Shown: positions 17,481 through 29,798 of the stretch, piece by piece
Position numbering within the stretch: position 1 is the stretch's first letter
How the letters are laid out: the number at the start of each line of letters is the position of its first letter
NCBI RefSeq assembly: GCF_027244095.1
Contig: NC_069658.1
Coordinates: 414,434,687-414,498,686 of the forward strand
DNA: 64,000 bases
DNA from: Hemicordylus capensis
Taxonomy: Eukaryota > Chordata > Lepidosauria > Squamata > Cordylidae
Reading direction: 5' to 3'
Translations under genes and position numbers: made by a program
The notes under the pieces: model-generated
Seen by the model: only the letters and a program-made list of their open reading frames with translations
What the model was told of the DNA's origin: nothing
Databases searched by the model: none

Positions 17481-18493
17481 GAACAAGCTTCAGGTAACTG
17501 AGCAGGAACTCTGGCCCTGTTACTGACTGGCCCCATTCTGGCCCCATTGCTCAGACCCACATGCACTGTGAGCCGTCAGAGGGATAACACATCCTAAGGA
17601 CAGTAGACTCCAGGTACATAGACCAGAAAAGTAGGAGAGGCTTCCAGTAGACAGGAGCGGGAACCAGATTTGAATGGGTATAAGTCTGCCTCCCCAGAGA
17701 TAAAATGGCTGAATAGTAGTAGTGGAAGGTGGCAGCCCTGGCTCTCCAAATTCAGGGAAAGCTTGACAGAAGGTCGTGTCCAGTAGTGAAAATGGAGCAG
17801 CAGGCACCAGCAGGCCTCAGGCCAGGAGAGGGACTGGGGGGAACGGGCAGAGACAGTTTTGCTATCCAGTCTAGGAACATCCGGGAGTTACCACGCTGGG
17901 CAGTGCCAAGACAGGAGGGCATCCCTCACCGCCTGGAATCCCAGTGGCAGGATTTGCTGAAGACCATGCAGTCCTCTCCTGCAGGATGGGGAAACCCACA
18001 GATGCCTGAACTGTCCTCCTGGGATGACCTGGTCACTTTTGAGAGAGTGTTTGGCTCTTGCCAGTGGCCTAGAGGTGATGGGGTGGCCCGACTCATGCCG
18101 GCTTTTGGTGCAGAAGCTCAGCAAACCTTTAGCAGCCTGAATGCCAGAGACAAAGTGGACTATGGGAAGGTCAAGGCTGTCTTCTTACAAGGGAACTCCA
18201 CCAGCACAGAGATCCATCGCCAGCGCTTCAGGCAGTTCTGCTACCAGGAGGCTGAGGGGCCTCGTGAGGTTTGCAGCCGACTGCGGGAACTCTGCCATTG
18301 TTGGCTAGAGCCAGAGAGCCGGCCAAAGGAGCAGATCATAGAGCTACTGATCCTAGAACAGTTCCTGACCATCCTACCACAGGAAATCCAAAGTCAGGTC
18401 AGGGACCGTAGTCCAGAGACCTGTGCCCAAGCCGTAGCCCTGGCTGAAGGCTTCATCTTGAGACAGCAGGAAGGCGAGCAGCAGGAAGAACAG
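17481..18493 (+). CDS. SCAN-ZNF exon with 5'UTR part and SCAN domain
   Basis: Splice acceptor TTTCTTCTAG ends at 17480; coding begins at 17792 and ends QEEQ before GTGAGAG at 18494. The SCAN motif blocks [14 protein letters not shown] and [20 protein letters not shown] are intact. SCAN domains are known to derive from the capsid of a Gypsy-type element and are now dimerisation modules of host genes. Confidence 0.92.
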
Positions 18494-21400
18494 GTGAGAG
18501 TGGCTCTTTCCGGTGTGGAGTCAGCAACATGGCACAAAGGTCTGCCTCCCTTTGTCTCCCTCTCTCTCTCTGTGTATGAAATTGCATGCCCCTGTCAGGA
18601 ATGGATATTATCTTATAACTGCTTCCCTCACAAACACAAAGTAATCTTATACAGATTCAACTAAGCGTTTATTCAGAAACAACTCCATTTTCTCCTTCTC
18701 CTTTCCCTCCTTTTTCCTTTCTGACTCCACTCTCCACACTCTCTGCAGGATCCCCACTGAGACAAAACTTCTCAACCACACAACATACTGGATAGAATGC
18801 AACAGATATCTATCATGTACCCTTTCCACATCTGAGAAAGGGAAATCAGGACACCTGCTATGCATTACATTAGGGGTAGGCAACCTTGGCTCTCCAGGGA
18901 TGATGGGAGTTGTAGTTCAACAACAGCGGGAGAACCAAGGTTGCCTACCCATGCATTACATGAAGCAATAATGTGTCATATGGTAGAGGGCAGATATGTT
19001 CATGTTTCCAGTTTCTTGCAGGGGATGTAGGGAAAGTATTCCATAAGTCCAGAGTGCTTCTTTCCCCCCTCTTACTCCACCTAGGCTGTTTTTCCTACCC
19101 TATCGCCTCAGCTCTCCAAGGCAGTGGTGTGGAGGAGGTGACTCAGGGAAAAGCTACCATGGAGCCTCATGTGAGTGGGGAGAAAAGTGCAACTGTTCTT
19201 ATTTCCTTTTGCATTATCATGTTTGCCATTCAGAACCTCCAACGGGCTACTTTTGGCAGTCACAAAAAGAGAAGTTTCCCCATTCATTTCTTGGAGACTG
19301 GTTAGTGCCACCAGGCACACTGGCTCTCACCCCGCAAAGAGGCTCCCTTGCTTCTGATCTACCTACTGCCTTGTGTATAAAAATCACTTTTCATAAGATT
19401 GATGGCAAAGTCCAAAAGAGATGCTTATAAATGCTTGACTTCAAAGTTAAACTTAGAAAAAACATTTCAGTATTTAAATGTGTGGCAACTCTAATACCAA
19501 ATGCGTATCACTCCCAAAATACTAGAATTGGCACAAGTTCACACTTCCGAAGGTGGGAGATCCAGTTTTCAAGACAGATAGGCAGTGCTGTGGCAGAAAA
19601 TGGATACAATTCAGCATTAGATATGAACTCAGTATACAGTGTAAAAATAGCCCACCTATGAATGACGATAGTGAAAAATGTGGTAAATGTAGATTTCACA
19701 TCCCCTGATGTTGTTTTGTTCCTGAAGCCCTATTCACACATTGGTCAACAGAAGTACAATCTGTGTACAATTTATGCATGTACAGATTTGTACATACATG
19801 TTATATTCACATATATAACATATTATATTCACATATATAAAATATACACACATGTTATATTCACATATAGAACATATTCACATGCTATGTTCAACGCATA
19901 TGCAATAGTGCACTTCCTATCTGTTGCTTTTATTTGAGGATGTCTGTACCTGAATTCACTTTTAAAACAAAACACATGCTGTATAGTCATTCACACAAAA
20001 ACATATACATGTGTACAGATACCTGTACACACATACAACATAATATCTGAATAAGGCTTGTGTGTGGTGGTGGCTGGGGAGAGGAAGTGCAACCCATGAC
20101 TCACTTGGACCTCTTCCCACATTTGCTTGGAACATCTAAAGCTGAACCTGTGTGCTTCACCCCCACAAAGAGGTGCAGAAAGAATCTGCCTCTGTCCTTG
20201 GGGCAGAGCAGGAAGGGGCTGCACAACTGCAATGTGTTGCCTTAGCAAAAGTACTAGTCTGGGTGAATTTCTTCACACATTGACCATGTGCTATGTCCTT
20301 ATGCTAGCCCAACAGCAAAATTACACTAGCGCAATACGAGTTTGGCCTGGTGTGTTTGCTTTTTCTTCCAATTAAATAACAGTTGGGGGGGCACATACAC
20401 CCATGATTAGGACTGTAGGGTGGGGCAGCTTAACCCATTCAGGCCATGCTGCTACAGCCCCAATGAAAACTGCATCCTTGAAGCTACAATTAAGGCCTCC
20501 AATCTCTATTGGAGGCAATTAAAGCTTCTATTCTGGGACTATGTGCAGCTTTGGGGTAGCAATTTTCACTGGGACCACAGCACAGCATCGAAGAGTTAAA
20601 CACCTCCTCCCCACACACTGTGGTCTCAATTCTGATCCCTCATAGGAACATATGAAGTTGCCATATACTGAGTCAGTCCATTGGTCCATCTAGTTCAGTA
20701 TTGTCTACACAGACTGGCAGCGGCTTCTCCAAGGTTGCAGGCAGGAATCTCTCTCAGCCCTATCTTGGAGATGCCAGGGAAGGAACCTGAAACCTTATGC
20801 TCTTCCCAGAATGGCTCCATTCCCTAAGGGGAATATCTTATGGTGCTTACACTTTTAGTTTCCCTTTCATATGCAAGCAGGGCAGACCCTGCTTAGCTAA
20901 GGGGACAAGTCATTATTGCTACATAACTGAAAACAAAAATACGGGGCCAAACCAGGGGCATAGCTAGGGGAGCGGGGCCCATGTTTGTCCCTCACCTGGG
21001 TGGCCCCTCAGAGTGAGGGAGATAATTAATAGGGAGAGGTGTGGAGCTTGGGGGCCTTAAGGAGTTGCGGGCCCTGGGGTGTTTGAACCCATCCACTCAA
21101 TTATAGCTACATCCCTGGGCCAAACTAAAGGTTTAACATGTAGTCTGGCCCCAACCACAGTCCATTGCACCCAGTACTGCCAGTTTTGACTGAGAGGAGG
21201 TCTCCAACCCAGCTCTTCATGATCTCACACAAGTTGTTTATAGCCATCCTACCACAAAGCTGATAAGTTAGAGATGTAACCATTCATCTGTGCAAAGTAC
21301 ACCCCGTATAATCAACTGTTGATGTCATTTCAGGGACCTGAGGCATTCCAGGAGGCACCTGTGGATTTTTCTGAGGCACAGAGGGTCCTGCTGGATGCCA

Positions 21401-24400
21401 GACAGAGGCAGATTGGTCGAGAAGCCAGGAAGCAGGATAACGGCAGCACCGGTTCATTGGGCAAGGGTAGATAGAGGCTGAGCCACACTCTGTTATTCCT
21501 GGGGAAGGTGCAGATTGGTCCCTTCACTGACCATGGCATCCTTCTGAGCTCTCTGCAGGGGTTGGGAACAGGCAGCATTGCTTTGCAGTGACACCATTCT
21601 TCTCTCACAGGATGGTTCCAGAAGCTAGTGCAGGGAGACTACTGCTCTTCCTTGTGGGAACTATTCCTTCAAGTTGTGCATAGTTCCTTTTTGTCTATCT
21701 TTGCCTTTCAACATTGAAACTGCTGGATGAAGTAGTGTGACTTGACTACTATAATGCTCTGCATGCAAGGCTGCCTTGTGAAAATGGTTCAGAAAGTTTC
21801 CACTAATTCCAAGTGTGGCAGCTAGGTTTGTATCTGGAATTAACCACAGGGCTCAATTCCAACAATAATGCTGATTGTTGCTGAGCTCCACTGCTTATGA
21901 GTCTGTTTCTGGGCTATACTTGACAGCTGGTACAAACTCAGCTGTTCTGACAAAGCGTTTTGAGACCATAAGAACATAAGAACAGCCCTGCTGGATCAGG
22001 CTCAAGGCCCATCTAGTCCAGCATCCTGTTTCACACAGTGGCCCACCAGATGCCGCTGGAAGCCACAGGCAGGAGTTGAGGGCATGCCCTCTCTCCTGCC
22101 ATTACTCCCCTGCAACTGGTACTCAGAGGCACCCTGCCCTTGAGGCTGGAGGTGGCCCACAGCCCTCTGACTAGTAGCCATTGATAGACCTCTCCTCCAT
22201 GAAGTCATCCAAACCCCTCTTAAAGCCATCCAGGTTGTTGGCCGTCACCACATCCTGTGGCAGAGAGTTCCACAAGTGGATCACACATTGTGTGAAAAAG
22301 TACTTCCGTTTGTTGGTCCTAGACCTCCTGGCAATCAGTTTCATGGAGTGACCCCTTGTTCTAGTGTTGTGTGAGAGGGAAAAGAATCTCTCTCTCTCCA
22401 CTTTCTCCATGCCATGCATGATTTTATAGACCTCTATCATGTCTCCCCGCAGTCATCTTTTTTCTAAACTAAAAAGCCCCAGGTGTTGTAGTCTTGCCTC
22501 ATAAGAAAGGTGCTCTAGGCCCCTGATCATCTTGGTTGCCTTCTTCTGTACCTTCTCCAGTTCAACCATGTCCTTTTTAAGATGTGGTGACCAGAATTGT
22601 ACGCAGTACTCCGTGTGGTCGCACCATAGTTTTGTATAAGGGCATTATAATGTTAGCTGTTTTATTTTCAATCCCCTTCCTAATGATCCCTAGCATGGAA
22701 TTTGCCTTTTTCACAGCTGCCGCACATTGAATCAACACTTTCAACGAACTGTCAACCACAACCCCAAGATCCCTCTCCTGGTCCGTCACCGACAGCTCAG
22801 ATCCCATCAGCATATACTTGAAGTTTGGGTTTTTCGTCCCAATGTGCATCACTTTACACTTGCTAACATTGAACCGCATTTGCCATTTTGTTGCCCACTC
22901 CCCCAGTTTGGAGAGATCCTTTTGGAGCTGCTCACAATCTGTTTTGGATTTCACTACCCGGAAGAGTTTGGTATCATCTGCAAATTTGGCCACATCGCTG
23001 CTTACCCCTGCTTCTAGATCATTTATGAATAAATTAAAAAGCACCGGTCCCAGTACAGATCCCTGGGGGACCCCACTTCTTACTGCCCTCCATTGTGAAA
23101 ACTCTCCATTTATACCTACCCTCTGTTTTCTGTCTTTCAACCAGTTAGCAATCCACACATGTACTTGTCCCTTTATTCCATGACAGCTAAGTTTGCTCAG
23201 GAGTCTTTGATGAGGAACTTTGTCAAAAGCTTTTTGGAAGTCCAAGTAGACTATGTCAACTGGATCACCTTGATCCACACACTCGTTGACACTCTCAAAG
23301 AAGTCCACAAGGTTGGTGAGGCAAGATTTACCTTTTCGGAAGCCATGCTGGCTCACTCCCAGCAGGGCCTGTTCTTCTAGGTGCTTTACAATTTTATCCT
23401 TGAGGATGCTTTCCATCAATTTGCCTGGAACGGACGTTAGGCTAACTGGCCTGTAATTTCCCGGATCGCCCCTGGATCCCTTTTTGAAAATCGGAAATAA
23501 ACCAGATTGGATTTTATTCTTCCTATCCCTGTTTTCACATTTTTGTACTGGTATTTAAAATATATATATATATATATATATAAAAATGGATTATATCTTT
23601 ATATGATACATGGTTTTTAATTGTTGTAAGCCACCATGAGAGCCCGTGGCCAGAAGGCAGACTATAAATCTAATTATAAATAAAATAAAAACAATTTACA
23701 TAGGAGATACAAAGTAATTTTTGTGAATTTATGTAATTCTTTATACTGCAGAATTTGGTTTGCAGATATTTGGTAGTTTTAGTACAGAATTCTAGATTTT
23801 TAAGCATGGGCAGCCCCACAGAGGACAGCACTTCTTAGTGTGGAAACCCAAATGAGTTCTTGTATGTCTCTGGACAATATACAAGGAGTCCAATCTTTGG
23901 TCCACCTGATTTAGTCCCTACTGACTGTCAGCAACAGGGGTTTCCTTCACTGGAGATGCTAGGGATTGAACCCTGGGGCCTTCAGGATACAAAGCAGGTG
24001 CTCTGTGACTGAGCTACAGTCTCTAGAGAAGTAAAGAGCACCTATTCCCAACCCATCTCCACCTTGGCAAATGGCTGATGGATTGACACTGATTTTATTT
24101 CCTTATCCCTCAGGTTCCAAGATAGTGAGCAGAGCAGAAGAGCAGTTTGAACATCAAGAGACCAGGGAGGAAGCAGCACCTGCGCTACCAGAGGGAACCC
24201 AAAGAAAAGAGAAGTCCCATCTCTGCATTGAATGTGGCAAAAGCTTTACTCGGCCATCAGATCTGGCTAAACACCTGAACGTCCACACAGGAGAAAAACC
24301 CTACCTGTGTGTCGAGTGTGGAAAAAGTTTTAGTCAGCTCTCCCATCTTACAAGACACCAGAAAATCCACTCAGGAGAAAAACCCCACATTTGCTCAGAG

Positions 24401-25105
24401 TGTGGAGACACATTCAGCCAGCGGGCGTATCTCGTCAGTCATCAAAGAAGCCATTCAGGAGAGCAGCCCTACCGCTGTTCTTACTGCCAGAAATGCTTCA
24501 GCCATCAGTCAGCCCTTAAGATACATGAGCGGAACCATATGGGTCAGAAACCCTATGCTTGTACTGACTGTGGAAAACGGTTTGTTTCTTCCTCTTCTCT
24601 GACTACCCACAGGAGGATCCACACAGGAGAGAAGCCTCATGCCTGCGGGGTGTGTGGGAAAAGGTTCATCCAGCATTCTAACCTTGTATCACACCAACGG
24701 ACCCACTCAGGGGAGAAGCCTTTCTCCTGCAAGGTGTGTGGGAGGAGATTTGCCTACCCTTCTGATCTGACTAGACACCAAAAAATCCACACAGGAGAGA
24801 AGCCCTACCCCTGCGATGAGTGCGAGAGAAGATTCACCAGGCTCTCTGACCTTATTACACATCAGCGAATTCACACAGGAGAAAAACCATATCGCTGTCT
24901 TGAGTGTGGGCGAAGGTTCAGGCAGAGGGGAGTGCTGGTAAAACACCAGAAGTGCCATTCAAAAGAGAATCCAAAGGGAAGCGAGTCTATGCAGCCCACA
25001 GAACCACCAGCAAACAGCGAGTTCAAAGTCCGCGAGATAAAGCAGGAGAAAGAAGAACTGGAGAATCTGGCCGAGCCCAGTTCTGTTCCCTTACCCAGCT
25101 CCTGA
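17792..25105 (+). CDS. SCAN / KRAB-like / nine-finger C2H2 zinc-finger protein
   Basis: Likely nuclear DNA-binding regulator. Coding exons are 17792-18493, 21334-21466 and 24114-25105. The phases join perfectly (702 nt; 133 nt ending in one base; the last exon completing GGT), giving 608 residues. I start at ATG 17792 because an in-frame stop lies shortly upstream and the leader exon seems to begin after TTCTTCTAG at 17480. An N-terminal region ([17 protein letters not shown]) precedes a SCAN dimerisation domain at about residues 139-226 ([31 protein letters not shown]). A KRAB-A-like segment follows at about 235-278, then nine C2H2 fingers joined by TGEKP-type linkers. The tail ends with REIKQEKEE. 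All exons are open, so it looks functional. The exact orthologue is not identified. Confidence 0.93.
18870..18952. mobile_element. 83-bp hAT-type MITE in SCAN-ZNF intron
   Basis: Termini TTAGGGGTAGGCAACC and GGTTGCCTACCCAT are inverted. The 8-bp duplication GCATTACA lies at 18862 and 18953. It contains GGGAGTTGTAGTTCAACAAC. Confidence 0.75.
18961..20640. other. Intron sequence with AT-rich near-repeats
   Basis: No exon recognised. At 19735-20045 there are TACATA/ACATATATAAC-rich near-repeats in both orientations that could form weak hairpins. Confidence 0.45.
20643..20935 (-). repeat. 5S/tRNA composite SINE in SCAN-ZNF intron
   Basis: Minus orientation. Body GCCATATACTGAGTCAGTCC at the left; 5S-like TTAGCTAAGCAGGGTCTGCC (reverse strand) near 20890. 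Confidence 0.85.
20953..21117. mobile_element. 165-bp hAT-type MITE
   Basis: Starts CAGGGGCATAGCTA and ends TAGCTACATCCCTG. The perfect 8-bp duplication GGCCAAAC lies at 20945 and 21118. Same family as 44844-45264. Confidence 0.8.
21334..21466 (+). CDS. SCAN-ZNF KRAB-like exon
   Basis: Encodes [20 protein letters not shown] then [14 protein letters not shown] and GSTGSLGK. The spacing matches a KRAB-A box (VxF, LLD, QR, SLG). The W of the usual EEW and the LYxxVMxENY stretch that contacts TRIM28 are absent. The acceptor is CATTTCAG and the donor GTAGAT. Phase matches on both sides support real use as an exon. Confidence 0.8.
21966..23510 (-). mobile_element. CR1 LINE, 5'-truncated, in SCAN-ZNF intron 2
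   Basis: The minus strand encodes most of a CR1 reverse transcriptase: [57 protein letters not shown] and [12 protein letters not shown] with the catalytic ADD. The C-terminal block [20 protein letters not shown] follows, and the 3' end is TTCTTATGTTCTTATG-like. The frame is broken near 22.4-22.6 kb. The 5' half is absent. Confidence 0.9.
23540..23690 (+). repeat. TA microsatellite and LINE/SINE tail
   Basis: A (TA)n run at 23562-23582 is followed by TTGTAAGCCACCATGAGAGC and an AAATAAAATAAAA end. Confidence 0.55.
23915..24030 (-). repeat. tRNA-derived SINE fragment
   Basis: The reverse strand reads TGTAGCTCAGTCACAGAGCA (A-box-like) and AGGGTTCAATCCCTAGC (B box), like a tRNA-Ala-type SINE head. 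It is not a folded tRNA gene: no acceptor stem is seen. Confidence 0.65.
24114..25105 (+). CDS. SCAN-ZNF finger exon, nine C2H2 fingers
   Basis: Starts after TATCCCTCAG with [16 protein letters not shown], then nine uninterrupted fingers starting at [16 protein letters not shown] and ending at [16 protein letters not shown], with TGEKPY/SGEKP linkers. The C-terminal tail contains the SUMO-consensus-like IKQE and ends PSSVPLPSS. Confidence 0.95.
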
Positions 25106-25289
25106 GGATACTTGGGCCTGTGACTTTTATGGAGTGATATTTCCCTTTCCTCTGTTGCCAACTACCTGCTGAGTAACTGGTCACAAAAGCAGTTGTCCAT
25201 TGGCATCTCCTTCTTGAGCTGTTAAGAACACAACACATGGGAGTACTTTGTGGACTGAGCTGTAGGTTCAGGAGAAAAAGGTAGGGAGG

Positions 25290-25400
25290 AATAAAAGCTT
25301 GTCCTCTCCTCAGCCACCTCCTTGCTGACTGTCCTGCTATCACTGTGTCCCTTGGAGGAAGCCAAGATGATCGCATTTGCTCGACAGGCACTGAAATAAA
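25290..25400 (+). terminator. Candidate poly(A) signals of the SCAN-ZNF gene
   Basis: AATAAA occurs at 25290-25295 and again at 25395-25400, about 190 and 295 bases after the stop codon. Either would give a short 3'UTR. Confidence 0.5.
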
Positions 25401-25929
25401 TCTCTCCCAAGTAGTTGGCTTGTCTTTGTGGACTGCATAAGAAGAGAATCCTCTTCAGAAATAGTAGCTCTTTGTTACCTTGAGAGAAAGCACTAAATAT
25501 AGCCACCTGCTCTGCATGTATCTAAGGCATGACTGGGACAATGGAGTGCACTTCTTTAACTTAACTCCATACAACGTTGCTGGAGAAAGTGAATATAGCT
25601 CCTTTCTGTCAGGGAAAACTCAGCCAGGGACTGGGGTTGTAGCCAAACGCACCATAAAACCCAAATGGGCCAGGTGTGCACAAGGGTAGAATGCCATGGT
25701 AAAGGCATAGGCTAGTAGCCTTCTTTGCATCACCCCACAAGGGCGGCAGTGGTAGGACCATTCCCTTCACTTCTCTACATAGGCGAGTTGAATGCAGCCA
25801 TTATGTCAATCAAGACAGGACTATGGACATTCAGACCTTATTTACGCCACATTCTTATCCCACCTCCCCCCCCCCACCGCCACAGCCAGGACAACCTGAA
25901 CTAAAGCTGCTTATTAACATGCATTTTAC

Positions 25930-26080
25930 TAAGATGGGTGATTGGTAATGTCTATCCTGAATGGCAGTGTCTTTCCAAGATCTCAGGCAAAGGTCAGCCT
26001 TGATACCAGAGATGGTAGGGATTGGACCTAGGACTCTACACATGCAAAGTATGTGCTCTGCTAGTGAGTTTATGACCTCC
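25930..26080 (-). repeat. Degraded tRNA-derived SINE
   Basis: The reverse strand carries a worn GAGTCCTAGGTCCAATCCCT B-box region after an AGCACATACTTTGCATG block, as in the SINE near 23.95 kb. Confidence 0.5.
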
Positions 26081-26169
26081 AAGCGTTGCCAGCTAGAATT
26101 CAGACCCAGAACTTTTTCTCCCTTTCCAAGTGGACCCTGGCAAGCAGACAATTCCAACTCAAACTAAGC

Positions 26170-29100
26170 ATGGTCTTCTGCCACCCAGCTCACTAATATG
26201 CCAGTCTGTCACAGGCCACAGAGAAAAGCAGACCTCCCAATTCCAGTGTTAGTTAAGGAGATGAATGGAACTATGCACTGGATGCAGATGCAGCAACAAG
26301 TAAACTTGGGTGGACAATCACCTTAGCTGTTGCTTCTATTCATCAACAAGATTCCCAATAGCCATTTCAGGAAGGGCCCCTATGCCTTTGAACACAGAGA
26401 TGCAGCAACAGGATAAGTCTGATCTGCTGCTAGAGGCTCTTAGAGCCTCGCCAGAAAAAAAGTTGACAACCCAAGTTTTATTAAGTAGTGGCGTCTCAAC
26501 ACTTTTCTTGTCAGTATCACTATGAACTATTCGGATGCAACGTGTGGAAAATAGGTAACATTCGGTCATGGAGATATGGCTGCTTTTTGAGGGTGGGGTG
26601 GGGATTAGGTTAGATAGTAATGTTTGTTGCAAGATATTTTAGAATTAACCCAAACCTTTATATGGAACTGGCAAAAAAAGAGGAATATTTAGACAAGGCT
26701 GCATATAATTGCGATTCTGCAGAAGCATAGCCATTAACATCTTGGAAGACCTCTGCTTTCTTTCTTTAAAAAGCAAGTTTTAGCCTTCATAGTTGTAAAG
26801 ATTACCTCATACTTTCAAGTTTATTACCTGGCTAGTGTCCCAGAAGTAAAGTGTGTGTTTTGGAGGCAGGGGCTCAGCCAAATGACACTTTTGCCTCTTT
26901 GGGTGAGCACAAGTAGCATGACTCAGATGTTCGCCACTTTGATTGATCTGAATAATTTATCCACGTCTCTGAATTTACCATTCTTGGCACAGAATGTTGA
27001 CATTTCAGGGTAGAGTTCTCACACAGCTCTGCTTTTAGGGAGCCTTTGATACAGTGATTGAAATACTATCAACTTCAGATCATTTTAACAAAACAGCCAT
27101 GCTGCTAAGAATTAATAGCTTGATCTTAAATAAAAATAAAAATCTGAGCTTGAAAGAATATGCAGCAGTTGTACAGCCAACCCGTATTACACATTTAATG
27201 GTGTTATATGCTAGGAATCCCTGCTTCTTGATTCAGAGTCCTAGAGTGTAGACATAGGCTATCCTACTGAGGTGGTTTCAAAGGAACTACATGAAAACCG
27301 TTTTTAAACTAGCAGTGCCAGTTCTTTTAAATATTGATTTGGTCTCACCCAATATACTTTTACAGCTTCTTTATTGAGTGTTGGCTAGTTTTATGCCAAC
27401 TTTAAAAGTTTTTCCTTTGTAAATAAGAATTCAGTGTTGGTGGTCTAACTGGAGTTCCTGTTTCCAGGGGATTTCTACCTCAAAACTACGGCATAGTGAC
27501 TTCTAACTGACGACCACAAGAGCTGTTTGGCAGGGATATAGGGGTTACTGTTCTCGGGAAGAGGGGGATAGAAAGCGTGTGTGGGGCGTCTCAGGTCAAA
27601 CTAGGGTTGACCAATGCAGAATATCCCAGATAGGGACACCTTGACCACAGGGTGCATGGGTGGGAAACCTGAGTGACGATGCAACCAAGGACTGCAAACA
27701 GGGTATATGTACATATTTAGTATATAGGCTAGAACTGAGCATCATGTGGATTTTAACTTTCATTTTCTGTGAAGTTTCTAGCCCTTATGGCTATGGAAAG
27801 AAACTTGTAAACAAGTAGCTTGTCTGCCAGTCTCAGAAGCCACAGTATTCTGTCCTATCTTCCATGGCTAAGGAGAAGAAACAGAAAAAATAGTTGTTCT
27901 ATACACATTTGATTGTTTGCTAATTTTATTTTGGATCTCACGGTATGCACAGCCCTGAATGGTGCCTGACCTTGCAGTACCATAAATATAGCTGAATGTA
28001 CATGAATGGGATGAGCACTAAGAGAATACAGATGCAAGACAGGGAACAAAATAGAGACACAAGACAGGGTTGGACTCCCATCTTTATAGCTGGAAGGAGC
28101 CTGAAGAAGGTGGGAGCTGAACCAAAGGAATGTGGAAATCCCACATGAATGGATCTTTGAAACCTCCAGCATTCTGTGAGTAGGCCACTTGTGTTACAAA
28201 AGAGTTTGGAAGCCACTGCCTTAGTTGACTTGAGCCTGGAATATCTTGAATTGCTATCATTCAGCAATGTGTCTTTTAGGCTTAGTGTAGCCAAGGGAAA
28301 GCTGAAAATAGAGTGCAGAACACATTTTTTTCAAAATTCAAAGTCGATTTGAAAGCAGCAGCTCTGGGCAGGTTCTTGATCATGTGGGTGAAGGGCAGGG
28401 GACAATGTAGTCTTAGGACACAGGGGAGAGTATAACTATTTGGAGCTCCTGTGGAAGCAGCCACATTTTACTGGGTTTTTCTTGTCGGGGTTATTGCTGG
28501 AAACGTCATTGTTAGCACTGCAGAGTGAATAGTTTGTTCTGATTGGTTTCCACCATTAAATATAGTTTGCTTGACTCTGATCACTTTGGGTGTGTGTCTT
28601 GTTTTGGACATGTCAAGTACAGGTTCACAAGAGGGCTAGCAGCCATAGGAGTGTGATCTAATATGGTGAATGGCACAGGAAGAGGGTTATTTGCACAGTT
28701 TAACAAAATACTCAAAACAAAAATGATATTATCCATTTTACATGTGGGATTGGAATGGAGTCTATATCCAACTCCTTTGGGATTTAGAAACAGTGGAAAG
28801 TAGACATTAGTTCAGGATAAGAGCATCCCAGAATAAGAGGAACATCCAAAGGTGCTCTAGAAGACTTTAAGCTACCATCTTGGAATTTGCACCTTTAGCC
28901 TCCCCTAACCACATGAAAAGATTGGGACAGGAAAAGGATGTGTTAGGGATGAAAATGAACACTACAATCTACTTGCTCCTAGTCAAATCAAGACCTGAAG
29001 ATATGGGAATTAGAAGGAATGTTCAAGTAGTAATCTTCTGTTAGCTACAAGGAGACACCAATTTTTACCTGGCAAGGCATGACAGGACAGTATACCACAT

Positions 29101-29770
29101 CTTATTACATGTGGGGACCTAGGGGAGCATATGCTGGCACTAAATACCTGTGATTCATTGTAAGAGGTTATCCTCATACAGCAGGATATAAATTTATTAA
29201 ACAAATGCCATACATACCTTTCTGCCTACACAGAGGAGCATCAGAGATCTAGATAGCCATCTAGCCCTTGCCCACCCCTGAACCATTCCACTTCTTCATA
29301 AGTGGAAACATGAACACTTAACTGTGAGATTAATTAAGGCATATAAAAATTAGCAGCTCAGTTACGGTTGCTTGCTTTCATCCCAGCAAGGGAATAGGTA
29401 GAAGGATCCTACAGAATGCCTCCAAGATCAAATTTTATTTCACTTGGTACTCTACCCTTACTTCAAAGAAAAACCTTGGCTTAAACATATAGAGATTCAA
29501 CACTGGCTGCTCTTCTGTGGATCACAGAAGCAGAGAGAGAGAGGCTAGCCTACCAAGGTTTGTGCTGCTGTTTCTTCAGAGGCAGCAGAATGACCAGAAT
29601 ATTCCTCTATGCTTGTGTGCCTATCAGTTCCCTCTGCTGAAATGAATGGAGGGAGCCTATGTGCACCCAAGTGCAGACTCAAGTGCATCAGAGTGGCTCT
29701 AGATCAGGATGCTGCTGATCTAAGGGTGGGCAACTAAAAGAGGCAATAAAATTGTTAGGGCAGCAAGAGA
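26170..29770. other. Convergent intergenic region, nothing recognised
   Basis: Mostly unique-looking AT-rich DNA between the 3' ends of the SCAN-ZNF gene and IKZF4. Open frames at 27.85-28.29 kb carry no family motif. Confidence 0.45.
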
Positions 29771-29792
29771 CCAGACTGTTAAATTACTCATG

Positions 29793-29798
29793 TTTATT
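29793..29798 (-). terminator. IKZF4: Candidate IKZF4 distal poly(A) signal
   Basis: AATAAA on the minus strand just before the repeat-poor block ends. It faces the convergent SCAN-ZNF gene about 4.5 kb away. Confidence 0.5.

Noticed and set aside
21966-23510. A host gene with reverse transcriptase
   Set aside because: Motifs and 3' end are those of a truncated CR1 LINE.
23930-24030. A reverse-strand tRNA gene just before the finger exon
   Set aside because: Boxes are present but stems do not pair; it matches a SINE head.
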